Positions 13,761 to 21,105 of a stretch of DNA of 23,447 bases are shown here, one piece after another. The first letter of the stretch is position 1, and every line of letters starts with the position of its first letter. The translations under genes and the position numbers were made by a program. The DNA is taken from contig JBJTIF010000024.1 of the NCBI GenBank assembly GCA_046094825.1, positions 1 to 23,447 on the forward strand, given 5' to 3'. Below the pieces are notes generated by a model. That model searched no databases, was not told the DNA's origin, and worked only from the letters and a program-made list of their open reading frames with translations. This DNA is from JBJTIF01 sp046094825 (GTDB lineage Bacteria > Actinomycetota > UBA4738 > HRBIN12).

Positions 13761-16018
13761 CGGCGGTGTCCGTCCGGGACGACGAGCGGCTCGCGGAGGT
13801 CGCCGGAGCGATCGAGGAGCTCCGTCTCGACGTCGGCGGGATGACGTGCGGATCGTGCGCCGCGCGGGTCGAGAGGACCCTGAACGCGCAGCCGGGCATC
13901 GAGGCTTCGGTGAACTTCGCGACCGGCGAGGCCGTCGTCCGACGGTCCGTGGGCGCGCCGGGCCTCGAGGCCCTCGTCGAGGCCGTCCGTGCCCGTGGCT
14001 ACGACCTCGCGCCGCACGTCGACCGCGACGAAGCGGCCGCGCGGGCGGAGGAGCGCGCGTGGCGCGACCGCTTCGCGCTCGCCGGGGTGCTCGGCCTGGC
14101 GACGATGGTCGTCTCGATGGTCTCGATGCACGATGCGTGGGCCCGCTGGTCGGCCTTCGCCCTCGCCCTGCCCGTGCAGGTGGTCGTGGGCTGGCCGTTC
14201 CTCGTCGGCGCAGCGCGCCGGGCCCGGTCGTTCACCGCGAACATGGACACGCTCATCGCGATCGGCACCCTGTCGGCGTTCGTGTACTCGAGCTGGGAGC
14301 TCCTCGCGGGAACGCACGGCGCGCTCTACTTCGACACCTCGGCGCTCGTCATCGCGTTCATCGTGCTGGGCCGCTACCTCGAGGCCCGCGCGAAGGGCCG
14401 AGCGTCCCAGGCGATCACCCGGCTCCTCGAACTCGGTGCGAAGCAGGCCCGTGTGCTCCGCAACGGCAAGGAACTCCGGATCCCCGTCGACGCGGTGCAG
14501 GTGGGATGGACCCTGAAGGTGCTCCCCGGGGAGAAGATCCCCGTCGACGGTCGCATCCTCGAAGGGGCGGCGGCGGTCGACGAATCGATGCTCACCGGCG
14601 AGTCCGTGCCCGTGCACCGCGGTCCGGGCGACCCCGTCGCCGGCGCGACGGTCTGCCTCGACGGTGTCCTCGTGATCGAGGCGACGCGGGTCGGAGCGGA
14701 GACGGCGATCGCGGGCATCGTGCGCCTCGTCGCCGACGCGCAGTCCTCGAAGGCCCCGATCCAGCGGATCGCGGACCGCGTCGCCGGGGTCTTCGTTCCC
14801 GTCGTCATGGTGCTCGCGGCGATCACCGCGGTCGGGTGGTACGTCGTCGGCGGCACCGTGCGGGACGCGCTCGTCCCCGCCGTCGCGGTGCTCATCATCG
14901 CGTGCCCCTGCGCCCTCGGCCTCGCGACGCCGGCCGCGCTCATGGTCGGGACGGGGCGGGGCGCGGAGCTCGGCATCCTCATCCGTGGCGCGGACGTCCT
15001 CGAGCGATCCGCCGACGTGGACATCGTCGTCTTCGACAAGACCGGCACGCTCACCGAGGGGCGCATGGAGTTCGTCGAAGCCGTCGGCGATCCGAACGCG
15101 CTCGCGCTCGCGGCGGCCGTCGAGACGGGCAGCGAGCACCCGATCGGCCGCGCGATCGTCGAGGCCGGCCTCGGGGGCGGGGGGGGCCGGCCGCCCCCCC
15201 CGCGCCGCCGCGCCGCGGGGGCCCCGCCCCGGCGGGGGCGGCCCCCCCCCCCCCCCCCCCCCCCCGCGACGGGGTTCCGCGCGATCCCGGGTCGCGGCGT
15301 CCGGGCCGCGGTGGCGGGCAGGGACATCCTCGTCGGACGGCGCGCGCTCCTCGAAGCCGAGGGGCTCGTGATCCCCGCCGAGCTCCGGGAGGCAGCGGCG
15401 CGCCTCGAGGCCGCGGGCCGGACGGCCTCCTGGGTCGGCTGGGACGGTCGCGCGCGCGGCCTCCTCGCCGTCGCCGATCGCGTGCGACCGGATGCCCGCC
15501 GGGCCATCGCCGACCTCCACGAGCTCGGCGTCCGCGTCGCGATGCTCACGGGCGACAACCGTCCGGTCGCCGAGGCGATCGCCGCGGAGGTCGGCATCGA
15601 CCGCGTCCTCGCGGAGGTCGATCCCGCCGGCAAGGCGGCGGCGATCGCAGGACTCCAGGCGGAGGGGCTCGTCGTCGCGATGGTCGGCGACGGCATCAAC
15701 GACGGGCCGGCGCTCGCGCGGGCCGACCTCGGCATCGCGATCGGCGGGGGGACCGACGTCGCGATCGAGGCTTCGGACATCACGCTCCTGCGCGGCGACC
15801 TCGCGCACGTCGCGGCCGCGCTCCGACTCGCCCGTCGGACGTTCCGGACGATCCGCCAGAACCTCGGGTGGGCGTTCGGCTACAACGTGGCGGCGATCCC
15901 GCTCGCCGCGCTCGGGATGCTGAACCCGGTGATCGCCGGTGCCGCGATGGCGGCGTCGTCGGTGTCGGTGCTCGCGAACTCGCTCCGTCTGCGCCGCTTC
16001 GCGCGGGCGGTCGCCTGA
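13757..16018 (+). CDS. copA: Copper-exporting P1B-type ATPase CopA
   Basis: A 753-residue membrane ATPase that pumps Cu(I) out of the cytosol. Domains in order: an HMA copper-binding domain with GMTCGSC (Cys31, Cys34), four N-terminal TM helices, actuator TGES, TM site CPC (Cys383, Cys385), DKTGT Asp427, N-domain HP (His461-Pro462), GDGIND (644-649), and final TM helices with a late YN and MxxSS as in P1B-1 pumps. Residues about 472-504 come from a G/C-only tract that encodes a Gly/Arg/Pro run about 22 residues longer than expected; the frame is the same on both sides. That stretch is suspect. The GTG 13757 start overlaps the csoR stop, so expression is coupled and copper-induced. Confidence 0.93.
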   Translation: MTAVSVRDDERLAEVAGAIEELRLDVGGMTCGSCAARVERTLNAQPGIEASVNFATGEAVVRRSVGAPGLEALVEAVRARGYDLAPHVDRDEAAARAEERAWRDRFALAGVLGLATMVVSMVSMHDAWARWSAFALALPVQVVVGWPFLVGAARRARSFTANMDTLIAIGTLSAFVYSSWELLAGTHGALYFDTSALVIAFIVLGRYLEARAKGRASQAITRLLELGAKQARVLRNGKELRIPVDAVQVGWTLKVLPGEKIPVDGRILEGAAAVDESMLTGESVPVHRGPGDPVAGATVCLDGVLVIEATRVGAETAIAGIVRLVADAQSSKAPIQRIADRVAGVFVPVVMVLAAITAVGWYVVGGTVRDALVPAVAVLIIACPCALGLATPAALMVGTGRGAELGILIRGADVLERSADVDIVVFDKTGTLTEGRMEFVEAVGDPNALALAAAVETGSEHPIGRAIVEAGLGGGGGRPPPPRRRAAGAPPRRGRPPPPPPPPATGFRAIPGRGVRAAVAGRDILVGRRALLEAEGLVIPAELREAAARLEAAGRTASWVGWDGRARGLLAVADRVRPDARRAIADLHELGVRVAMLTGDNRPVAEAIAAEVGIDRVLAEVDPAGKAAAIAGLQAEGLVVAMVGDGINDGPALARADLGIAIGGGTDVAIEASDITLLRGDLAHVAAALRLARRTFRTIRQNLGWAFGYNVAAIPLAALGMLNPVIAGAAMAASSVSVLANSLRLRRFARAVA
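15172..15268. other. 97-base G/C-only tract with 24-C run inside copA (probable assembly artefact)
   Basis: No A or T occurs from 15172 to 15268. It contains G8 (15179-15186) and C8 (15194-15201) as arms of an 11-bp hairpin, further G5/C4 runs, and 24 consecutive C at 15242-15265. It replaces the usual short N-domain loop of CopA. Dark-cycle poly-G calls or hairpin-blocked sequencing of this loop could produce it. The length is a guess by the assembler and should not be trusted. Confidence 0.75.
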
Positions 16019-16037
16019 CGATCACGGAGGACGAGAG

Positions 16038-16832
16038 ATGACGGATCCGACGCCAACGACGACGATCATCGACGTGACCGACGCGGACTTCGCGCGGACG
16101 GTCCTCGAGGCGTCGAAGGAACGGCCGGTCGTCGTCGACCTGTGGGCTACCTGGTGCGGTCCGTGCCGGACGCTCGGACCGATCCTCGAGCGCGTCGCCG
16201 CTGAGCGCGACGGAGCGTTCCTGCTCGCGAAGCTCGACGTCGACGCGAACCCCGGTGTCGCCGGCGCGCTCGGGGTGCAGAGCATCCCGACGGTCGTCGC
16301 GTTCCGGGATGGCAAGCCGGTCGACGGCTTCATCGGGGCGCAGCCGGAGCAGGTCGTGCAGGCCTTCATCGATCGCCTCTTCCCGACCGCGGGGGACGTC
16401 GCGGCGGATGCGGCCGCCGCGGACGCGGACGCGGGGGATGTCGAGGGCGCGGAGGCGAAGTACCGGGCGATCCTCGCCGACGAGCCGAGGAACCACGCCG
16501 CGGCCGTGGGCCTCGCGATCCTCCTCGTCGAACGCGGTGCCGCGGCGGAGGCGACCCAACTCCTCGCGCCGCTCCTTCCCGACGTCGAGGCGGAGGCCGT
16601 CCTCGCCCGGATCACCGTCGAGTCCTGGGCCACCGCCGCGGGCGCATCGCCCGCCGATGCGGCGCGTCGTCGGGCCGCGGAGGGCGACTTCCGCGGAGCG
16701 CTCGACGGGCTCCTCGCGGCGCTCCCCGAGGACCCCGAAGCGCGCGCGTCGATCCTCGAGATCTTCCGGCTCCTCGGGGAGGGCGAGCTCGTCGCCGAGT
16801 ACCGCCGACGGCTGACGAACGCGCTCTACTGA
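16038..16832 (+). CDS. Thioredoxin-TPR protein (CnoX/YbbN-like)
   Basis: A 264-residue protein. Residues 1-112 are a thioredoxin domain with WCGPC (Cys40, Cys43) and cis-Pro84, so unlike E. coli CnoX, which lacks a redox pair, this one should be redox active. Residues about 115-264 contain TPR-like helices (GDVEGAEAKYRAIL, AEGDFRGALDGLLAAL) typical of YbbN. YbbN/CnoX proteins hold and protect folding or oxidised proteins with chaperonins. The ATG at 16038 is preceded by GGAGG with a 7-base gap. It lies 19 bases after copA, so copper may induce it. Its stop overlaps the convergent lipB stop region by 7 bases. Confidence 0.85.
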   Translation: MTDPTPTTTIIDVTDADFARTVLEASKERPVVVDLWATWCGPCRTLGPILERVAAERDGAFLLAKLDVDANPGVAGALGVQSIPTVVAFRDGKPVDGFIGAQPEQVVQAFIDRLFPTAGDVAADAAAADADAGDVEGAEAKYRAILADEPRNHAAAVGLAILLVERGAAAEATQLLAPLLPDVEAEAVLARITVESWATAAGASPADAARRRAAEGDFRGALDGLLAALPEDPEARASILEIFRLLGEGELVAEYRRRLTNALY

Positions 16833-17539
16833 GCCTCGCCCGCGACGACGGGCTCGAGGCTCGCCGTCACCGGCCACGGCGCCGCGTCCACCTCGAGGGC
16901 GACGTCGAACACCTCCGCGAAGCGTCCCGCGACGATCGGGGCCATCTCCGTCACGGTGACGGTCCGGCCCGCGAGGTCGGAGAGGGAGGTCACGCCCTCG
17001 TCGGGTAGCCCGCAGGGGACGATCGCGTCGTACCACGAGAGGTCCGTCGTGCAGTTCAGGGCGAACCCGTGGAGGCTCACGCGCATCCGCATGAGGCGGA
17101 CGCCGATCGCGCAGACCTTCCGGTCGCCCGACCAGACACCCGTCTGCACGGGGTTCCGCTCGAGCTCGACGCCGACGTCGGCCGCGGCGCGGATCACGAC
17201 CTCTTCGATCCGGCGAACGTAGTCGAGCGCGTCCGGCCGCGTCCCGAGGTCGACGATCGGGTACCCGACGAGTTGGCCCGGGCCATGGAACGTGAGCGAG
17301 CCGCCGCGGTCGATGAACCGGAGGTCCGCGCCCCGCTCCGCCATCCGCGCCTCGGACCAGACGATGTGCTCGGGCTTCCAGCGACGGCCGGCCGTGAAGA
17401 CCGGGGGGTGCTCGAGGAGGATCAGCGTGTCGGGGACGGCCTCCGCGAGCCTCGCCGCCGCGAGGTCGTGCATCGCGGCGTTCGCCGCATCGTAGGGGAC
17501 CACGCCCCCCGGACGCACGAGCCGTCCGGGACGGGGCAT
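16826..17539 (-). CDS. lipB: Octanoyl-[acyl carrier protein]:protein octanoyltransferase
   Basis: A 237-residue LipB. It moves octanoyl groups from ACP to lipoyl-domain lysines, the first step of protein lipoylation, completed by LipA. The diagnostic RGGSLTFHGPGQLVGYPI (residues 78-95) and the catalytic pair Lys141 (DRKVCAIGVR) and Cys176 (PCGLPDEGVTSL) are present. The ATG at 17539 begins 1 base after the E2 stop, so it is the last gene of the lpd-E1-E2 operon and is translated together with its own substrate protein. It ends 7 bases inside the convergent thioredoxin-TPR gene. Confidence 0.95.
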   Translation of the reverse strand: MPRPGRLVRPGGVVPYDAANAAMHDLAAARLAEAVPDTLILLEHPPVFTAGRRWKPEHIVWSEARMAERGADLRFIDRGGSLTFHGPGQLVGYPIVDLGTRPDALDYVRRIEEVVIRAAADVGVELERNPVQTGVWSGDRKVCAIGVRLMRMRVSLHGFALNCTTDLSWYDAIVPCGLPDEGVTSLSDLAGRTVTVTEMAPIVAGRFAEVFDVALEVDAAPWPVTASLEPVVAGEAQ

Positions 17540-17540
17540 G

Positions 17541-18974
17541 TCAGAGGCCGAGATCCTCGGCGTAGTCCCACGACTCGAGGTTCCGCTTCACCCGCGCGAG
17601 GAACCGCGTCGCGAGCTCTCCGTCGATCACCCGGTGGTCCCAGGACATCGAGATGTTCACCATGCTCCGAACCGCGATGCCGTCTCCCTCGACGACCGGT
17701 CGCTTCACGATCGCGTCGAGCGAGAGGATCCCGGCGTCGGGTGTGTTGATGATCGGGACCGAGGCGATCGACCCGTACGGACCGGGATTCGTGATCGTGA
17801 ACGTCGAGCCCTGGACCTCGTCGGGCTTCAGCTGGCGGTTCCGAGCACGCGCCGCGAGATCGGCGATGGCGCGTGCGAGGCCTACGGAGTTCATCGCGTC
17901 GGCGCCCTTGATGACGGGGACGATGAGTCCCGCGTCGTACGACACGGCGATGCCCATGTTCACGTAGCGGCGGATGACGAGATCGTCGCCGTCGAGGCGA
18001 GCGTTCACCATCGGGTACTCGAGGAGTGCCTCGGCTGTCGCGCGGGTCACGAACGGCAGGTACGTGAGGTTCACGCCGTACTTCGCTCGGAACGCTTCCT
18101 TCACGCGCTCGCGGAGCCGGACGAGGTGGTCGACGTTCACCTCGACCATCGTCCACGCGCGTGCGGTGGTCTGGAGCGAGCGGAGCATGTGGTCGGCGAT
18201 CGCCCGCCGGATGTGCGTGACGGGGACGCGCTCCTCGGTGCCGAGCGCGATCTGCGGGACCGGACCGACCGACGGGGCCGCGGGCGCGGGGGTCGGGGTC
18301 GCCGCGGGCGCGACCGGCGCGACCGCGGGGCGGGACGTCGCCCCCGACGCGACGAAGGACTGGACGTCGCGCTTCGTGACCCGGCCGCCGGTCCCGGTGC
18401 CGGGCACCTGCGAGAGGTCGACGGCGTGGTCGGCGGCGAGGCGACGGACGAGGGGCGAGTAGATCTGCGCGCGAGGTCCGCGAGCCGAGGGCGGTGCCGC
18501 GGCGGCGACCGCCGGCGGGGACGCGGGTGCGGGGGGCACGACGGGCGTGGGTGGCGCGATGGGCGCGGGTGCGGAACCCGGTGCCGCTGCGACGGGGGCA
18601 GCGGGAGCCGGCGCGATGGGCGCGACCGGCGCGGGCGCCGCCGGCGCCGGAGCGACGGGCGCCGCTGCGACCGGCGCGGGGGCCGCCGGCGCCGGAGCGA
18701 CGGGCGCCGCCGCGGCGGGTGCCGCGCCGGCGCTCTCGCCGGCACCCCGGATGATCGCGACCTCCGTGCCGACGGCCACCGTCGTGCCCTCGGGCACGAG
18801 GATCCTCTCGAGGACGCCCGCGGACGAGGAGGGCACCTCCGTGTCGACCTTGTCGGTCGAGATCTCGAAGAGCGGTTCGTCCATCGCGACGGCGTCGCCC
18901 TCGGCCTTCAGCCACCGCAGGATCGTTCCCTCGACGACGGTCTCGCCGAGCTGGGGCATCTTCACCGCGGGCAT
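17541..18974 (-). CDS. Lipoylated dihydrolipoamide acyltransferase (E2)
   Basis: A 477-residue core subunit of a 2-oxoacid dehydrogenase complex. It has an N-terminal lipoyl domain (1-77) with Lys42 in STDKVDTE, an Ala/Pro linker (about 82-165) with a duplicated 15-residue unit, an E1/E3-binding domain (170-207), a second Ala/Pro linker (216-240), and a catalytic domain (245-477) with SWDHRVIDGE (His447, Asp451). The DKVDTE type of lipoyl motif is common in branched-chain and oxoglutarate E2 proteins as well as in actinobacterial PDH E2, so the acyl substrate is unclear. The start has a strong GAGGAGG 6 bases upstream and lies 13 bases after E1 beta. Confidence 0.92.
   Translation of the reverse strand: MPAVKMPQLGETVVEGTILRWLKAEGDAVAMDEPLFEISTDKVDTEVPSSSAGVLERILVPEGTTVAVGTEVAIIRGAGESAGAAPAAAAPVAPAPAAPAPVAAAPVAPAPAAPAPVAPIAPAPAAPVAAAPGSAPAPIAPPTPVVPPAPASPPAVAAAAPPSARGPRAQIYSPLVRRLAADHAVDLSQVPGTGTGGRVTKRDVQSFVASGATSRPAVAPVAPAATPTPAPAAPSVGPVPQIALGTEERVPVTHIRRAIADHMLRSLQTTARAWTMVEVNVDHLVRLRERVKEAFRAKYGVNLTYLPFVTRATAEALLEYPMVNARLDGDDLVIRRYVNMGIAVSYDAGLIVPVIKGADAMNSVGLARAIADLAARARNRQLKPDEVQGSTFTITNPGPYGSIASVPIINTPDAGILSLDAIVKRPVVEGDGIAVRSMVNISMSWDHRVIDGELATRFLARVKRNLESWDYAEDLGL
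18622..18711 (-). repeat. Two 45-bp tandem copies in the E2 linker
   Basis: The segments 18622-18666 and 18667-18711 differ at two of 45 positions and encode the 15-residue Ala/Pro/Val unit twice. This is a recent in-frame duplication in the flexible swinging-arm linker. Confidence 0.88.
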
Positions 18975-18987
18975 CGGGCCTCCTCGC

Positions 18988-20034
18988 TCACCACGCCGAC
19001 AGCTTGCGGACCGCGGCCTCGATGTCGGACACCTGGGGGAGGTAGGCGTCCTCGAGGGCGGGGGAGAACGGGACGGGGACGTTCGGGGGCGCGACGCGGA
19101 CGACCGGCGCGTCGAGGGATTCGAACCCCTCCTCGGCGATCACGGCCGCGACCTCCGCACCGGTCCCGAGGAACCGGTGGCTCTCGTAGAGGACGACGGC
19201 GCGGCTCGTCTTCGCGACCGACGCGAGGATCGCCTCGACGTCGAGCGGCTGGACGCTCCGCAGATCGAGGACCTCGACGGAGATGCCCTCGGCGGCGAGG
19301 TGGTCGGCCGCCTCGAGCGCGAGGTGGACCATCATCCCGTAGGCGACGATCGTGACGTCATCGCCGGGCCGCTTCACCGCGGCCTTCCCGATCGGGACGA
19401 GGAAGTCCGGATCCTCGGGGACGAGTTCCTTCACGCGGCGGTAGATCCACTTGTGCTCGAGGACGACGACCGGGTTGTCGTCGCGGATCGCGCTCTTCAT
19501 GAGTCCCTTCGCGTCGGCGGGGAACGCCGGCGTGACGACCTTCAGGCCGGGCGTGTGCGCGAACCAGGGCTCGGGATTGAAGGAGTGGAAGCTCGACGCC
19601 CGCACGCCGCCGCCCGACGGGCCGCGGAGCACGACCGGCGCGGGGACGCCGCTCCGGTAGTGGTAGCGCGCGAGGGCGGTCGTGATCATGTCGAACCCGC
19701 TCGACATGAAGTCCGCGTACTGGAACTCCGCGACGGGCCGCAGCCCCTCCATGGCGGAGCCGAGCGCCATGCCGACGATCGTCTCCTCCGCGATCGGGGT
19801 GTCGAGGACGCGCTCGGGTCCGAAGCGGTCGAGGAAGCCCTCGGTCACCTTGAACGCGCCGCCGTAGACGCCGATGTCTTCGCCGAGGAGGTAGACGCGC
19901 TCGTCGCGCTCCATCTCCTCCCAGAGGGCCTCCGCGATCGCGACGAGGTACGTCGCCTGCCCGTCCTCGCTGCGCTTGCCGCGCGGTTCCGCGCCGTGGC
20001 CCGCGGCCCCGGCTTCCACCTGCGTCGTCGCCAT
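18988..20034 (-). CDS. 2-oxoacid dehydrogenase E1 beta subunit (pyruvate-type)
   Basis: A 348-residue E1 beta with YLLGEDIGVYGGAFKVTEGF, DTPIAEETIVGMALGSAMEGLRPVAEFQYADF and FHSFNPEPWF. It completes the TPP site of E1 alpha. The first 25 residues form an extra low-complexity polar extension before the conserved start. ATG 20034 follows the E1 alpha stop by 1 base and the E2 start follows 13 bases later, so stoichiometric translation is likely. It is clearly a paralogue of the beta subunit at 11313. Pyruvate is inferred from the partner gene; acetoin or other 2-oxoacids are possible. Confidence 0.88.
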   Translation of the reverse strand: MATTQVEAGAAGHGAEPRGKRSEDGQATYLVAIAEALWEEMERDERVYLLGEDIGVYGGAFKVTEGFLDRFGPERVLDTPIAEETIVGMALGSAMEGLRPVAEFQYADFMSSGFDMITTALARYHYRSGVPAPVVLRGPSGGGVRASSFHSFNPEPWFAHTPGLKVVTPAFPADAKGLMKSAIRDDNPVVVLEHKWIYRRVKELVPEDPDFLVPIGKAAVKRPGDDVTIVAYGMMVHLALEAADHLAAEGISVEVLDLRSVQPLDVEAILASVAKTSRAVVLYESHRFLGTGAEVAAVIAEEGFESLDAPVVRVAPPNVPVPFSPALEDAYLPQVSDIEAAVRKLSAW

Positions 20035-20035
20035 G

Positions 20036-21097
20036 TCAGTCCCCCGTCCCGCCCGTACGGCCGGGCTCGCTCGTCCAGTAGCCGTCCTCGACCCACAGCC
20101 CCTTCGTCACGTCGCCGGGCTCGGGGAAGGGGGAATCGAGGGCATACGCGTAGCCCGCGTCGAACTCCTTCGCGATCGCCTCGTCGATCCCGCGCACGTC
20201 GTCCTCGGAGACCACGCGCTGGCGGACGAGGAGCTCCGTGAAGCGTCGCACCGGGTCCCGGTTCGTCATGAACTCCTCGAGGAGCTCCGCCGGCATGTAC
20301 TTCGCCGGGTCGTGCCCGGCGTGGCCCCGCCACCGGAGGGACACGGCCTCGATGAGGGTCGGCCCTTCGCCGGCGCGCGCGCGGTCGACGGCCGCACGTG
20401 CGGCCGCGTAGACCTCGAGGACGTCGCGACCGTCGACGCGGACGCCCGGCATCCCGTACGCCGGGCCGCGCTCGGCGATCGTCGGCACGGGGAACTCCGT
20501 CGTGTTCGGGGTCGAGTACGCGTAGCCGTTGTTGTTCACGATCCAGACGACCGGCAGCCGGAAGACCGCCGAGGTGTTCAGCGCCTCGTGCCAGCGGCCG
20601 TTGCTCGTCGAGCCGTCACCGCAGATCGCCATCGCGACGTGGGGGAGGCCCTTGCGCTTGTACGCGAACGCTGCCCCGCACGCGACCGGGTACGCGATCG
20701 GAAGGTGCGACATGACGGTCCAGGTGCGGTTGCCCTGCCAGTCGCCGATGTGGCTGTTGCCGTCGCGTCCGCGCGTGTAGCCGTCGATACGGCCCCAGTA
20801 CTGCGCCATGACGCGGTTGAGGTCGAGCCCCTTCGTGAGCTGGGCGGTGAGGTCGCGGTGCGTCGGGAAGAGCGAGTCCTCGGCCGCGAGCGCGAACGCG
20901 ACGCCGACGTGCGTGCCCTCCTGCCCGCGACCGGAGTAGAAGGCCCCGGGGAGGCGGCCCTGTCGGTAGAGCGTCTCCATCTTCTCGTCGAACGTCCGCG
21001 CGAGGCGCAGGAGGTGGAGCATCCGCCGGAGTTCGTCGTCCGAGAGGCCGACGCGCCAGTCACCGCGCGCGCGCTTCGCCTCGTCCTTGCGTCCCAT
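20036..21097 (-). CDS. 2-oxoacid dehydrogenase E1 alpha subunit (pyruvate/acetoin-type)
   Basis: A 353-residue TPP-dependent subunit. The cofactor motif is a canonical GDG (160-162) ending in NNN (188-190). The GQEGTHVG (58-65), HRDLTAQL (80-87), and WRGHAGHDPAKY segments fit PDH/acetoin dehydrogenase-type E1 alpha rather than the branched-chain type found at 12305. It decarboxylates the 2-oxoacid and transfers the acyl group to the E2 lipoyl arm. ATG 21097 lies 8 bases after the lpd stop with GGGGGAT before it. The exact substrate cannot be set by sequence. Confidence 0.87.
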   Translation of the reverse strand: MGRKDEAKRARGDWRVGLSDDELRRMLHLLRLARTFDEKMETLYRQGRLPGAFYSGRGQEGTHVGVAFALAAEDSLFPTHRDLTAQLTKGLDLNRVMAQYWGRIDGYTRGRDGNSHIGDWQGNRTWTVMSHLPIAYPVACGAAFAYKRKGLPHVAMAICGDGSTSNGRWHEALNTSAVFRLPVVWIVNNNGYAYSTPNTTEFPVPTIAERGPAYGMPGVRVDGRDVLEVYAAARAAVDRARAGEGPTLIEAVSLRWRGHAGHDPAKYMPAELLEEFMTNRDPVRRFTELLVRQRVVSEDDVRGIDEAIAKEFDAGYAYALDSPFPEPGDVTKGLWVEDGYWTSEPGRTGGTGD

Positions 21098-21105
21098 GGA
21101 TCCCC

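Noticed and set aside
15172..15268. G/C-only tract considered as a CRISPR-like or regulatory repeat
   Set aside because: There are no regular repeats or spacers, it lies within a coding frame, and it is better explained as an artefact or homopolymer tract.
13670..15808. Long minus-strand ORF of about 700 codons opposite csoR/copA
   Set aside because: It is antisense to conserved copA motifs (DKTGT, CPC, GDGIND) on the plus strand. Very GC-rich sequence has few stops in opposite frames, and the translation is low-complexity Arg/Ala/Glu.
15939..16037. Upstream extension of the thioredoxin-TPR frame inside copA
   Set aside because: It overlaps the copA C-terminus; ATG 16038 has GGAGG 7 bases upstream and gives the normal thioredoxin N-terminus.
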